Assembly: GCF_900113905.1 (NCBI RefSeq)
Contig: NZ_FORC01000002.1
Span: 1,164,772 to 1,228,771, forward strand
Length of the DNA: 64,000 bases
Direction of reading: 5' to 3'
Source of the DNA: Phytopseudomonas argentinensis
Lineage (GTDB): Bacteria; Pseudomonadota; Gammaproteobacteria; Pseudomonadales; Pseudomonadaceae
Below the pieces are notes generated by a model. It searched no databases. It was not told the origin of the DNA and worked only from the letters and a program-made list of their open reading frames with translations. Position 1 is the first letter of the stretch; every line of letters begins with the position of its first letter. The position numbers and the translations under genes were made by a program. Positions 7,587-15,170 of the stretch are shown here, piece by piece.

Positions 7587-9602
7587 TTGTTGAGGTTCGC
7601 TGAGCTGTTGCGTACTCGTCTGGTACGGTTGCGCCGTCGCCAAAAACGACTGATCCAGGTGGCCGTCGACGTGATGCTGGTATGGGCGGCATTGTGGCTG
7701 GCCTTTGTCGTTCGCCTGGGAGATTTCGAAGAGGTTTATCCGCTTGACGGCCACCTCTGGCTCTTCGCGCTGGCGCCTCTCATCTCCATTCCGCTGTTCA
7801 TACGCTTTGGCATGTACCGCGCCGTGATGCGCTACTTCGGCACCGAGGCGCTCATCGCTATCGCCAAGGCGGTCTCCCTGTCAGCATTGATTCTGGCGTT
7901 GGCGATCTACTGGCATCAGGATGCGCGGGCGGTGATTCCCCGTTCCATGGTGTTCAATTACTGGTGGCTGAGCATCATGCTTATAGGCGGACTGCGCCTG
8001 GCAATGCGTCAGTTCTTTATGGGCCACTGGTTCGCTGCTGATCAACCCTTCAAGTTCAGCAGCCGTGACGCATGTGCTCCGCCGGTTGCCATCTATGGCG
8101 CGGGCTCGGCGGGTAATCAGCTGGCTGCGGCCTTGCGTATGGGGCGTAGGAAGCGCCCGGTAGCCTTTATTGACGACGATCCTAACATCGCCAACCGCAT
8201 CATCGCAGGGTTGCGCGTGTATTCGCCGCGGCATATCCAGCAGATGATCGATGATACTGGCGCTACCGAGATCCTGATGGCATTGCCATCGGCTTCACGC
8301 ACACGTCGCCGAGAGGTACTCGAAGCGCTCGAGCAATTCCCCCTCCATGTGCGCACTGTTCCTGGCTTCATGGATCTGGCCAGTGGCAGGGTCAAGGTTG
8401 AGGATGTTCAGGAAGTGGACATCGCTGACTTACTTGGGCGTGATGCCGTGCCGCCACAGCGTGAATTGTTCGAGCGGTGCATTCGTGGTCTGGTGGTGAT
8501 GGTAACCGGAGCTGGCGGTTCGATCGGTTCTGAATTGTGCCGGCAAATTCTTGGATCCGGCCCAAAAACACTGCTGTTGTTCGAGCACAGCGAGTTCAAT
8601 CTCTACGCCATTCATGGCGAACTTGAGCAGCGCATCCGCCGTGAATCGTTGCCGGTTCGACTCGTACCGATCCTCGGCTCGGTGCGCAACCAGCAGCGCC
8701 AGGTCGAACTGTTGCGCGCCTGGGATGTGAATACCGTTTACCACGCGGCTGCCTACAAGCATGTGCCCATGGTTGAACACAATATCGCCGAAGGTGTATT
8801 GAACAACGTGCTGGGTTCGCTGCACACGGCCCAGGCAGCTTTGAAGGCCGGCGTCGAGCACTTCGTATTGATTTCCACCGACAAGGCCGTGCGACCTACG
8901 AATGTGATGGGCAGTACCAAACGTCTGGCCGAAATGGTCTTGCAGGCGTTGAGTCGGGAGAGTGCCCCCGTGCTGTTCGGCGACAAGGAAGGCGTGCATC
9001 AGGTCAACAAAACTCGGTTCACCATGGTGCGTTTCGGCAATGTGCTGGGTTCTTCAGGCTCGGTGATCCCGCGTTTCTACGAGCAGATTCGCAAGGGGGG
9101 ACCGGTTACGGTTACCCATCCCAGCATCACCCGTTACTTCATGACCATCCCTGAAGCGGCTCAGTTAGTGATCCAAGCAGGCTCCATGGGACAAGGCGGC
9201 GATGTGTTCGTGCTGGATATGGGGCAACCGGTGAAGATCGCCGAGTTGGCGGAAAAGATGATCCATCTCACCGGGCTCAGTGTAGCCTCGGATGAGAATC
9301 CCAGCGGCGATATTGCCATTGAGTTCACTGGCCTGCGTCCGGGTGAGAAACTCTATGAGGAGTTGCTGATCGGTGACAACGTGAGCCCTACCGAGCACCC
9401 GATGATCATGCGGGCCAATGAAGAGCATCTGCCCTGGGACACCTTTAAGTTGGCCATTGCCAATCTGCTTCGCGCCGTAGAACAGGATGACTACGACCGG
9501 GTACGTCAACTGCTGCGCGAAACGGTCTGCGGTTATACGCCGGAAGGTGAAATCGTCGACTGGATGCATCAGCGCCGTGAGGCCAAGAGGCCGCTGGAGT
9601 AG
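7587..9602 (+). CDS. wbpM: UDP-GlcNAc 4,6-dehydratase WbpM (membrane-bound CapD family)
   Basis: Full-length (671 aa) membrane nucleotide-sugar C4/C6 dehydratase essential for B-band O antigens that contain FucNAc, QuiNAc or derivatives. About four N-terminal helices (residues ~25-150) precede a first Rossmann domain (IYGAGSAGNQLAAAL) and a catalytic SDR domain with VTGAGGSIGSELC, the Ser-Met-Lys arrangement in STDKAVRPTNVMGSTK and a C-terminal GLRPGEKLYEELL. No ATG fits the N-terminus; TTG at 7587 or the adjacent TTG 7590 is the likely start behind GAGGT. It is the last gene of the O-antigen locus, as in P. aeruginosa. Confidence 0.95.
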   Translation: MLRFAELLRTRLVRLRRRQKRLIQVAVDVMLVWAALWLAFVVRLGDFEEVYPLDGHLWLFALAPLISIPLFIRFGMYRAVMRYFGTEALIAIAKAVSLSALILALAIYWHQDARAVIPRSMVFNYWWLSIMLIGGLRLAMRQFFMGHWFAADQPFKFSSRDACAPPVAIYGAGSAGNQLAAALRMGRRKRPVAFIDDDPNIANRIIAGLRVYSPRHIQQMIDDTGATEILMALPSASRTRRREVLEALEQFPLHVRTVPGFMDLASGRVKVEDVQEVDIADLLGRDAVPPQRELFERCIRGLVVMVTGAGGSIGSELCRQILGSGPKTLLLFEHSEFNLYAIHGELEQRIRRESLPVRLVPILGSVRNQQRQVELLRAWDVNTVYHAAAYKHVPMVEHNIAEGVLNNVLGSLHTAQAALKAGVEHFVLISTDKAVRPTNVMGSTKRLAEMVLQALSRESAPVLFGDKEGVHQVNKTRFTMVRFGNVLGSSGSVIPRFYEQIRKGGPVTVTHPSITRYFMTIPEAAQLVIQAGSMGQGGDVFVLDMGQPVKIAELAEKMIHLTGLSVASDENPSGDIAIEFTGLRPGEKLYEELLIGDNVSPTEHPMIMRANEEHLPWDTFKLAIANLLRAVEQDDYDRVRQLLRETVCGYTPEGEIVDWMHQRREAKRPLE

Positions 9603-9604
9603 GG

Positions 9605-9636
9605 CGCTCCTACCAAATGCGCCGTTCGTAGGAGCG
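9605..9636. terminator. REP-like stem-loop after wbpM
   Basis: The arms CGCTCCTAC (9605-9613) and GTAGGAGCG (9628-9636) form a perfect 9-bp inverted repeat with a 14-base loop, starting two bases after the wbpM stop. It lies between convergent genes (wbpM +, M42 peptidase -). There is no T tract, so it is more like a Pseudomonas REP-type palindrome or mRNA-end stabiliser than a classical intrinsic terminator. Confidence 0.55.
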
Positions 9637-9650
9637 TGCCCTCGTCGCAG

Positions 9651-10841
9651 TTAGCCTTCTCTTTCGCGGTTCCCCACCAAACTATCCACCGTCGGCACCC
9701 GCGTCTCCGGTTCCATCTGCGCATCATGTTCCAGCTGGTGGCTGAAGCGCTCCAGGGAGCCATTCTCCGGCTGTGCATCGCTGGCAAATACCGGTGGGCT
9801 GAGCAGGTAGGCGCCGAGCAGGCGGGAGAGGGCGGCGAGGCTGTCGATATGGGTGCGCTCGTAGCCATGGGTGGCGTCGCAGCCGAAGGCGATCAGCGCG
9901 GTGCGGATGTCGTGGCCTGCGGTGACGGCTGACTGGGCGTCGCTGTGGTAGTAGCGGAACAGGTCGCGGCGCACCGGGATTTCGTTTTCGCTGGCCAGGC
10001 GCAGCAGTTGTCGCGACAGGTGATAGTCGTAGGGGCCGCCGGAGTCGTGCATGGCCACGCTGACCGTATGTTCGGTGGAGCGCTGGCCGGTGGCGACCGG
10101 CGCAATGTCGATACCCACGAATTCGCTCACGTCCCAGGGCAGCGCTGCTGCCGCGCCGGAGCCGACTTCTTCGGTGATGGTGAACAGTGGATGGCAGTCG
10201 ATGGGCGGTTCCTGACCGCTTTCCACCACCGCCTTGAGCGCGGCGAGCAGGGCGGCGACACCGGCTTTGTCATCCAGATGGCGGGCACTGATATGGCCGC
10301 TTTCGGTGAACTCGGGCAGTGGGTCGAAGGCCACGAAGTCGCCGACGGAGATGCCCAGGCTTTCGCAGTCGGCGCGGCTGGCGATCAGGGCATCCAGACG
10401 TAACTCGACGTGATCCCAGGAAATCGGCAACTGGTCGACCTCGGTGTTGAAGGCATGTCCAGAAGCCAGCAGCGGCAGGACGCTACCGCGGAATACGCCA
10501 TGGTCACTGAACACGCTGACCCGGCTGCCTTCGGCGAAGCGGCTGGACCAGCAGCCGATGGCGGTCAGGCTCAGGCGACCGTTGTCCTTGATCTCACGGA
10601 CCATGGCACCAATGGTGTCCAGGTGCACGGAGACGGCACGGTCCGGGCTGTCACGACGCCCTTTGAGGGTGCCGCGAATGGTGCCACGCCGGGTCATTTC
10701 GAAGGGAATGCCGATTTCGGTAAGACGCTCGGCGACGTAGCGCACGATGGTGTCGGTAAAACCGGTAGGGCTGGGAATGGCGAGCATTTCCAGCAGGACT
10801 TTTTGCATGTACTCGAGATCGGGTTCTGGAATTTGCGACAT
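9651..10841 (-). CDS. M42-family peptidase of the NAGGN osmoprotectant operon
   Basis: A 396-residue zinc aminopeptidase-like protein of family M42, of the type genetically tied to N-acetylglutaminylglutamine amide (NAGGN) synthesis. Visible features: the metal-binding VHLDTIGAMV block, HLDDKAGVAALLAAL, ITEEVGSGA and a C-terminal CDATHGYERTHIDSL. The start has a good GGAGAG site eight bases before ATG. It is the third gene after asnO and ngg on the minus strand, separated from ngg by 314 bases that contain a long hairpin. The role, turnover of NAGGN or trimming of its precursor, is an inference from its fixed association. Confidence 0.9.
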   Translation of the reverse strand: MSQIPEPDLEYMQKVLLEMLAIPSPTGFTDTIVRYVAERLTEIGIPFEMTRRGTIRGTLKGRRDSPDRAVSVHLDTIGAMVREIKDNGRLSLTAIGCWSSRFAEGSRVSVFSDHGVFRGSVLPLLASGHAFNTEVDQLPISWDHVELRLDALIASRADCESLGISVGDFVAFDPLPEFTESGHISARHLDDKAGVAALLAALKAVVESGQEPPIDCHPLFTITEEVGSGAAAALPWDVSEFVGIDIAPVATGQRSTEHTVSVAMHDSGGPYDYHLSRQLLRLASENEIPVRRDLFRYYHSDAQSAVTAGHDIRTALIAFGCDATHGYERTHIDSLAALSRLLGAYLLSPPVFASDAQPENGSLERFSHQLEHDAQMEPETRVPTVDSLVGNREREG

Positions 10842-11155
10842 GGGCTCTCCATCTAGGACGGGGCGGGCCGCCGGGCGACGTCGGTCTCTGGTGACTGCTT
10901 GACGCCTGTCGACGGACGGGAATTTTGCGCTGTGTTACATCCTGACCCGCATTTGCAGCGAGGGTTTCAAGCATGGGCCGTTCATTGAACCCATCACTTG
11001 CAAGGCACCCTGGCTCGATCAATCGCGCCGAGGCGATACTGCCAATTGACCGGTGGGCACCTAAGCCCCTGCCGCACTAGGTTCCACGGTGCTGGCGCCG
11101 GTGAGGTAATCTTCAAGCGTCCTCACCGGCGCCAGGAGTGGCCAGTCTGGTTCGA
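10842..11155. other. Intercistronic region between ngg and the M42 peptidase gene
   Basis: 314 bases without a credible gene. Its ngg-proximal end holds the perfect 15-bp inverted repeat described separately; the rest has no clear gene, REP or consensus promoter. A separate promoter for the peptidase gene may lie here but no good -35/-10 pair was found. Confidence 0.6.
11092..11135. repeat. Perfect 15-bp inverted repeat downstream of ngg
   Basis: CTGGCGCCGGTGAGG (11092-11106) is repeated inverted at 11121-11135 with a 14-base loop, 20 bases past the ngg stop. The stem is long and GC-rich, but no T tract follows on either strand. It could cause partial or factor-dependent termination, or protect the upstream asnO-ngg mRNA from 3' decay and so set the ratio of synthesis to peptidase. 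Confidence 0.75.
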
Positions 11156-12898
11156 TCAGTCACCCACCCCATGGCTCAAGGGGAACAACAGATCGATAAA
11201 CCGCTCCGCGGTTGGCTGCGGTTCGTGGTTGGCCAAACCGGCACGTTCGTTGGCTTCGATAAACACGTACTCCGGCTGATCCGCAGCGGGTACCAGCAAA
11301 TCCAGGCCGACTACCGGGATATCCAGCGCGCGAGCAGCCTTGACGGCCGCTTCTGCAAGCGTCGGATGGAGAATGCCGGTGACGTCTTCGAGAATCCCAC
11401 CGGTATGCAGGTTGGCGGTCTTGCGCACGGCCATGCGTTTGCCCTGGGGCAGCACGCTGTCGTAGTCGTAACCGGCGGCATGCAGGGTGCGCAGGGTTTC
11501 GGCGTCCTTGGGGATACGGCTTTCGCCGCCTGTGGCCGCCTGGCGACGCCGGCTTTGCGCGTCGATCAGTTCGCCAATGGTGTGGCGGCCATCGCCGAGA
11601 ATTTCCGCTGGGCGGCGGATCGCCGCCGCCACTACTTCGAAGCCGATCACCACGATGCGCAGGTCGAAGCCTTCGTGGTAACTCTCCAGCAGCACACGCT
11701 CATCGAAGGGGCGGGCGCGCTCGATAGCCGCTTGCACATCGGCGGGCGTGCGCAAGTCGACGGCCACGCCTTGGCCCTGTTCCCCATCCACGGGCTTGAC
11801 CACCAGGCTGCCATGCTCGGACAAAAACGCCGCATTGTCCTCGGCACTGCCTGCCAGGCGCTGGGCGGGGAGGCTCAGGCCAGCACGGCTGAGCGTGCGA
11901 TGGGTCAGGCGCTTGTCCTGGCAGAGGGTCATGGTCACGGCGCTGGTCAGGTCGGTCAGCGACTCGCGGCAACGAATGCGTCGGCCGCCCTGGCTCAGGG
12001 TAAACAAGCCGGCTTCGGCGTCGTCGATCTGCGCATCGATACCACGCCGACGGGCCTCGTCGACGATGATGCGTGCGTAAGGGTTGAGGTTGTCGTCCGG
12101 TCCAGGGCCGAGGAACAGCGTCTGGTTGATGCCGTTCTTGCGTTTGATGCTGAAGGTCTGCAGTTCACGGAAGCCCAGCTTGGCGTACAGCTTCTTGGCC
12201 TGGCCGTTGTCGTGCAGCACCGATAGGTCGAGGTGGCTGAGGCCGCGGCTCATGAAATGCTCGACCAAGTGGCGAACCAGCACCTCGCCTACGCCGGGGC
12301 GGCTGCAGGCCGGGTCGACGGCCAGGCACCAGAGGCTGCTGCCCAGCTCCGGATCCTGGTAGGCCTTCTGATGATTGAGACCCATCACGCTGCCGATCAC
12401 CGCGCCGCTGTCTTCATCCTCCGCCAGCCAGTAAACCGGGCCACCCTGGTGACGCGGGGTGAGCTTCTGCGGATCCAGCGGCAGCATGCCGCGGGTCTGG
12501 TACAGGCAATTGATCGCTTGCCAGTCGGCATCGGTCTGCGCCCGGCGTACGCGAAAACCTCGAAAGCCGCGGCGCGCCTGCCGGTAGTCGCTGAACCACA
12601 GGCGCAGGGTGTCCGACGGGTCGAGAAACAGCTGCTGCGGTGCCTGGGCGAGAACCTGCTGCGGCGCCGCCACATAGAGGGCAATGTCCCGCTCGCCGGG
12701 CTGCTCGCTGAGCAGCTCCTCGGCCAGCACCGCGGCGTCGGGGAAGGTGTGGCCGATCAGCAACCGGCCCCAGCCGCAATGGACGATCTGCGGCTGGCTG
12801 ATGCCGTCGCCGTGTTCTTCGGCAAAGCGCGCCTGCAGCCGCTCGTAGGAGGGGGACTGGCCGCGGAGAAGGCGTTGATTATGGGCAGTGGCTCGCAT
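11156..12898 (-). CDS. ngg: N-acetylglutaminylglutamine synthetase
   Basis: A 580-residue two-domain enzyme that acetylates glutamine and ligates a second glutamine to give N-acetylglutaminylglutamine. The N-terminal half has a GNAT acetyltransferase domain (about residues 120-240, with the acetyl-CoA loop ACSRPGVGEVLVRHL and the C-terminal KKLYAKLGF). The C-terminal half is an ATP-grasp ligase (VVKPVDGEQGQGVAV, ILGDGRHTIGELI, FIEANERAGLANHE), related to cyanophycin synthetase and GshA-like grasp modules. ATG 12898 has an AAGGAAC site. It lies 132 bases downstream of asnO in the same direction; the order matches the NAGGN genes known from P. aeruginosa and Sinorhizobium meliloti. Confidence 0.95.
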   Translation of the reverse strand: MRATAHNQRLLRGQSPSYERLQARFAEEHGDGISQPQIVHCGWGRLLIGHTFPDAAVLAEELLSEQPGERDIALYVAAPQQVLAQAPQQLFLDPSDTLRLWFSDYRQARRGFRGFRVRRAQTDADWQAINCLYQTRGMLPLDPQKLTPRHQGGPVYWLAEDEDSGAVIGSVMGLNHQKAYQDPELGSSLWCLAVDPACSRPGVGEVLVRHLVEHFMSRGLSHLDLSVLHDNGQAKKLYAKLGFRELQTFSIKRKNGINQTLFLGPGPDDNLNPYARIIVDEARRRGIDAQIDDAEAGLFTLSQGGRRIRCRESLTDLTSAVTMTLCQDKRLTHRTLSRAGLSLPAQRLAGSAEDNAAFLSEHGSLVVKPVDGEQGQGVAVDLRTPADVQAAIERARPFDERVLLESYHEGFDLRIVVIGFEVVAAAIRRPAEILGDGRHTIGELIDAQSRRRQAATGGESRIPKDAETLRTLHAAGYDYDSVLPQGKRMAVRKTANLHTGGILEDVTGILHPTLAEAAVKAARALDIPVVGLDLLVPAADQPEYVFIEANERAGLANHEPQPTAERFIDLLFPLSHGVGD

Positions 12899-13030
12899 TG
12901 AAGAATGTTCCTTTGCTTGCGCATGGCCGGTAATTACCGGCTATCGGTTGGCCTGTCTGATGATCCGCAGCGAGGCGGATACGGCCATTGCAGTTGAGAG
13001 CGAGGGAGCCGCAGCTCCCCCGATTCGTCG

Positions 13031-14800
13031 TTACAGGCCCTGTTCGCTCAGCCACAGGTTCAGCGCTGCCATCTGCCACAGCTTGGAGCCGCGTAGCGGC
13101 GTCAGCTGGCCTTGCGGGTCGGTGAGCAGGCGGTCGAGCATCTGCGGGTTGAAGATGCCGCGGTCGTGGGCCGGGTCGACCAGCAGGTCGCGTACCCAGC
13201 CCAGGGTGGCGCCTTCCAGGTGCTTGAGGCCAGGCACCGGGAAATAACCCTTCTTGCGGTCGATGACCTCGGACGGAATGACCTTGCGGGCCGCCTCCTT
13301 GAGCACGTACTTGCCGCCTTCCGGCAGCTTGTACTGGGCAGGGATACGCGCCGACAGCTCGGCCACGCGGTAATCCAGGAACGGCGTACGTGCTTCCAGG
13401 CCCCAGGCCATGGTCATGTTGTCGACACGTTTGACCGGGTCGTCGACCAGCATCACCGTGCTGTCCAGGCGCAGCGCCTTGTCCACCGCAGCGCTGGCAC
13501 CCGGCTGGGCGAAATGCTGGCGCACGAATTCGCCGGACACGTCGTCGGTCAGCCAGGCAGGCTGCACGCAGGCGGCGTATTCGTCGTGCTCGCGGTCGAA
13601 GAAAGCCTTGCGGTAGGCGCTATAGGCATCGTCAGCGCCATCGACCAATGGGTACCAGTGATAGCCGGCGAACAGCTCGTCGGCGCCCTGGCCGCTCTGC
13701 ACCACCTTGCAGTGCTTGGCCACTTCCCGCGAGAGCAGGTAGAAGGCAATGCAGTCGTGGCTGACCATCGGCTCGCTCATGGCGCGGAAAGCTGCCGGCA
13801 ACTGGTCGAGAATCTCGTTTTCGCCGATGCGCAGTTGGTGGTGCTGGGTTTCGAAACGCTTGGCGATCAGATCCGAATACTGGAATTCGTCACCGCGCTC
13901 GCCACCGGCATCCTGGAAGCCGATGGAGAAGGTCAGCAGGTTTTCGACACCGGCTTCGCGCAGCAGGCCGACCAGCATGCTGGAGTCGACGCCGCCGGAC
14001 AGCAGCACGCCGACATCCACGGCGGCACGCTGACGGATCTCGACCGCTTCGCGCATGCTGTCGAGAGTGGCGTCGCGCCAGTCTTCGAAGGTGAAGTTGG
14101 CTTCATCGGCATTCGGGCCGAAGTTCAGCGTCCACCAGACCTTCTGCTCGACCTTGCCATTGGTGTCGATACGCATCCAGGTCGCCGGCGGCAGTTTCTC
14201 CACACCGGCCAGGATGGTGCGCGGTGCGGGCACCACGGCATGGAAGTTCAGGTAATGGTTGAGCGCAATGGGATCCAGGGTCTTGCCGATATCGCCGCCT
14301 TTGAGCAGAGCCGGCAGGCTGGAAGCAAAACGCAGGCGATCCTTGGTCTTGGACAGGTACAGCGGCTTCACGCCCAAGCGGTCGCGGGCGATGAACAGTT
14401 GCCCGCTGTCTCGCTCCCAGATGGCGAAGGCGAACATGCCGTTGAGCTTGGGCAGCAGGTCGGCGCCCCAGGCGTGGTAGCCCTTGAGCAGCACCTCGGT
14501 GTCGCCGCCGGAGAAGAAACGATAGCCAAGCTGTTCCAGCTCGCCACGCAGTTCCGGGTAGTTGTAGATGGCGCCATTGAAGACCATCGACAGGCCGAGA
14601 TCGTTATCGATCATTGGCTGGCCCGAGGCTTCGGCGAGATCCATGATCTTCAGCCGGCGGTGGCCGAAGGCGACGGGGCCGCGGGCGTGGAAGCCATGGG
14701 CATCCGGGCCGCGAGGGGCGAGGTGGTGGGTGATGCGTTCAACGGCAGCCAGATCGGCTGGTTGGTTATCGAATCGAAGTTCGCCTGCTATTCCGCACAT
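13031..14800 (-). CDS. asnO: N-acetylglutaminylglutamine amidotransferase (asparagine-synthetase-like)
   Basis: Final NAGGN-forming enzyme: it amidates the dipeptide using glutamine and ATP. The protein (589 aa) is built like class B asparagine synthetase. The N-terminal MCGIAGE exposes the catalytic Cys2 of the glutaminase domain, followed by HRRLKIMD, FNGAIYNY and GGDTEVLL. The synthetase domain has the pyrophosphatase motif LLSGGVDSSMLVG near residue 265 and SGQGADELFAGY. The requirement for Cys2 fixes the start at 14800 although the ribosome site is weak. As first gene of the operon, its upstream region (14801-15170) should carry the salt-responsive promoter. Confidence 0.95.
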   Translation of the reverse strand: MCGIAGELRFDNQPADLAAVERITHHLAPRGPDAHGFHARGPVAFGHRRLKIMDLAEASGQPMIDNDLGLSMVFNGAIYNYPELRGELEQLGYRFFSGGDTEVLLKGYHAWGADLLPKLNGMFAFAIWERDSGQLFIARDRLGVKPLYLSKTKDRLRFASSLPALLKGGDIGKTLDPIALNHYLNFHAVVPAPRTILAGVEKLPPATWMRIDTNGKVEQKVWWTLNFGPNADEANFTFEDWRDATLDSMREAVEIRQRAAVDVGVLLSGGVDSSMLVGLLREAGVENLLTFSIGFQDAGGERGDEFQYSDLIAKRFETQHHQLRIGENEILDQLPAAFRAMSEPMVSHDCIAFYLLSREVAKHCKVVQSGQGADELFAGYHWYPLVDGADDAYSAYRKAFFDREHDEYAACVQPAWLTDDVSGEFVRQHFAQPGASAAVDKALRLDSTVMLVDDPVKRVDNMTMAWGLEARTPFLDYRVAELSARIPAQYKLPEGGKYVLKEAARKVIPSEVIDRKKGYFPVPGLKHLEGATLGWVRDLLVDPAHDRGIFNPQMLDRLLTDPQGQLTPLRGSKLWQMAALNLWLSEQGL

Positions 14801-14926
14801 AGTCTATAAAGCCCGCGTATTTCCTGGGCTCTGTTCCTCCTTAACGTCAGTCCGTACCAGTCTTGTACCGGTTCTGAGTTCCAGCGCGCTCCAGGGCGCA
14901 CCGGAGACGATCGAGCAGTGAAAATG

Positions 14927-14955
14927 CTGCTGCGCACGGGAAGGCGGCGCAGCAG
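14927..14955. terminator. Bidirectional terminator-like hairpin upstream of asnO
   Basis: CTGCTGCGC (14927-14935) pairs with GCGCAGCAG (14947-14955) around an 11-base loop. On the minus strand the stem is followed by CATTTTC; on the plus strand a run of six T begins eight bases later. It could terminate mnmC read-through before asnO, or act as a structured leader element of asnO mRNA if transcription starts to its right. Confidence 0.45.
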
Positions 14956-15134
14956 GCTCGAGTTTTTTCGAGTCCCCGTGCGCGGCGAACGTTCAATAAA
15001 ATGGCCGGGATGGCTGGTTTTGGCTGCTCGGCTGGGCCGCAATCGCTTCGCGGGCGTGGACTGGGCGTCCCCGCCAGATCCCACGGTGAAGGAGAGTAAT
15101 GCCAGCTAAAAAGAAGGTGCGCTTGCCTACGTTT

Positions 15135-15157
15135 GTGGGAGCGGGCCATGCCCGCGA
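15135..15157. repeat. Pseudomonas REP palindrome
   Basis: A GTGGGAGCGGGC-CAT-GCCCGCGAA core, with GCGGGC (15141-15146) and GCCCGC (15150-15155) as arms. This is the common Pseudomonas extragenic palindrome form, located 14 bases beyond the mnmC stop. Confidence 0.8.
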
Positions 15158-15170
15158 ATAGGCAGGCTGC

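Larger units (their letters stand above)
14801..15170. other. asnO upstream region: hairpin, tiny ORF, REP
   Basis: 370 bases between mnmC (-) and asnO (-). Contents seen: an inverted repeat at 14927-14955 flanked by short A/T runs, a 20-codon frame 15099-15161 (+) preceded by GAAGGAGAG that ends inside a REP palindrome at 15135-15157, and no larger gene. The asnO promoter should lie in the left part, but no clear -35/-10 pair was identified. Confidence 0.5.

Noticed and set aside
13112..14809. 565-codon plus-strand frame opposite asnO
   Set aside because: Shadow of a clearly conserved enzyme; no motif, no start signal.
15099..15161. 20-codon frame with a good ribosome site ending in a REP
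   Set aside because: Too short to judge, no homology by eye, and the end lies in a repeat; kept only as part of the asnO leader observation.
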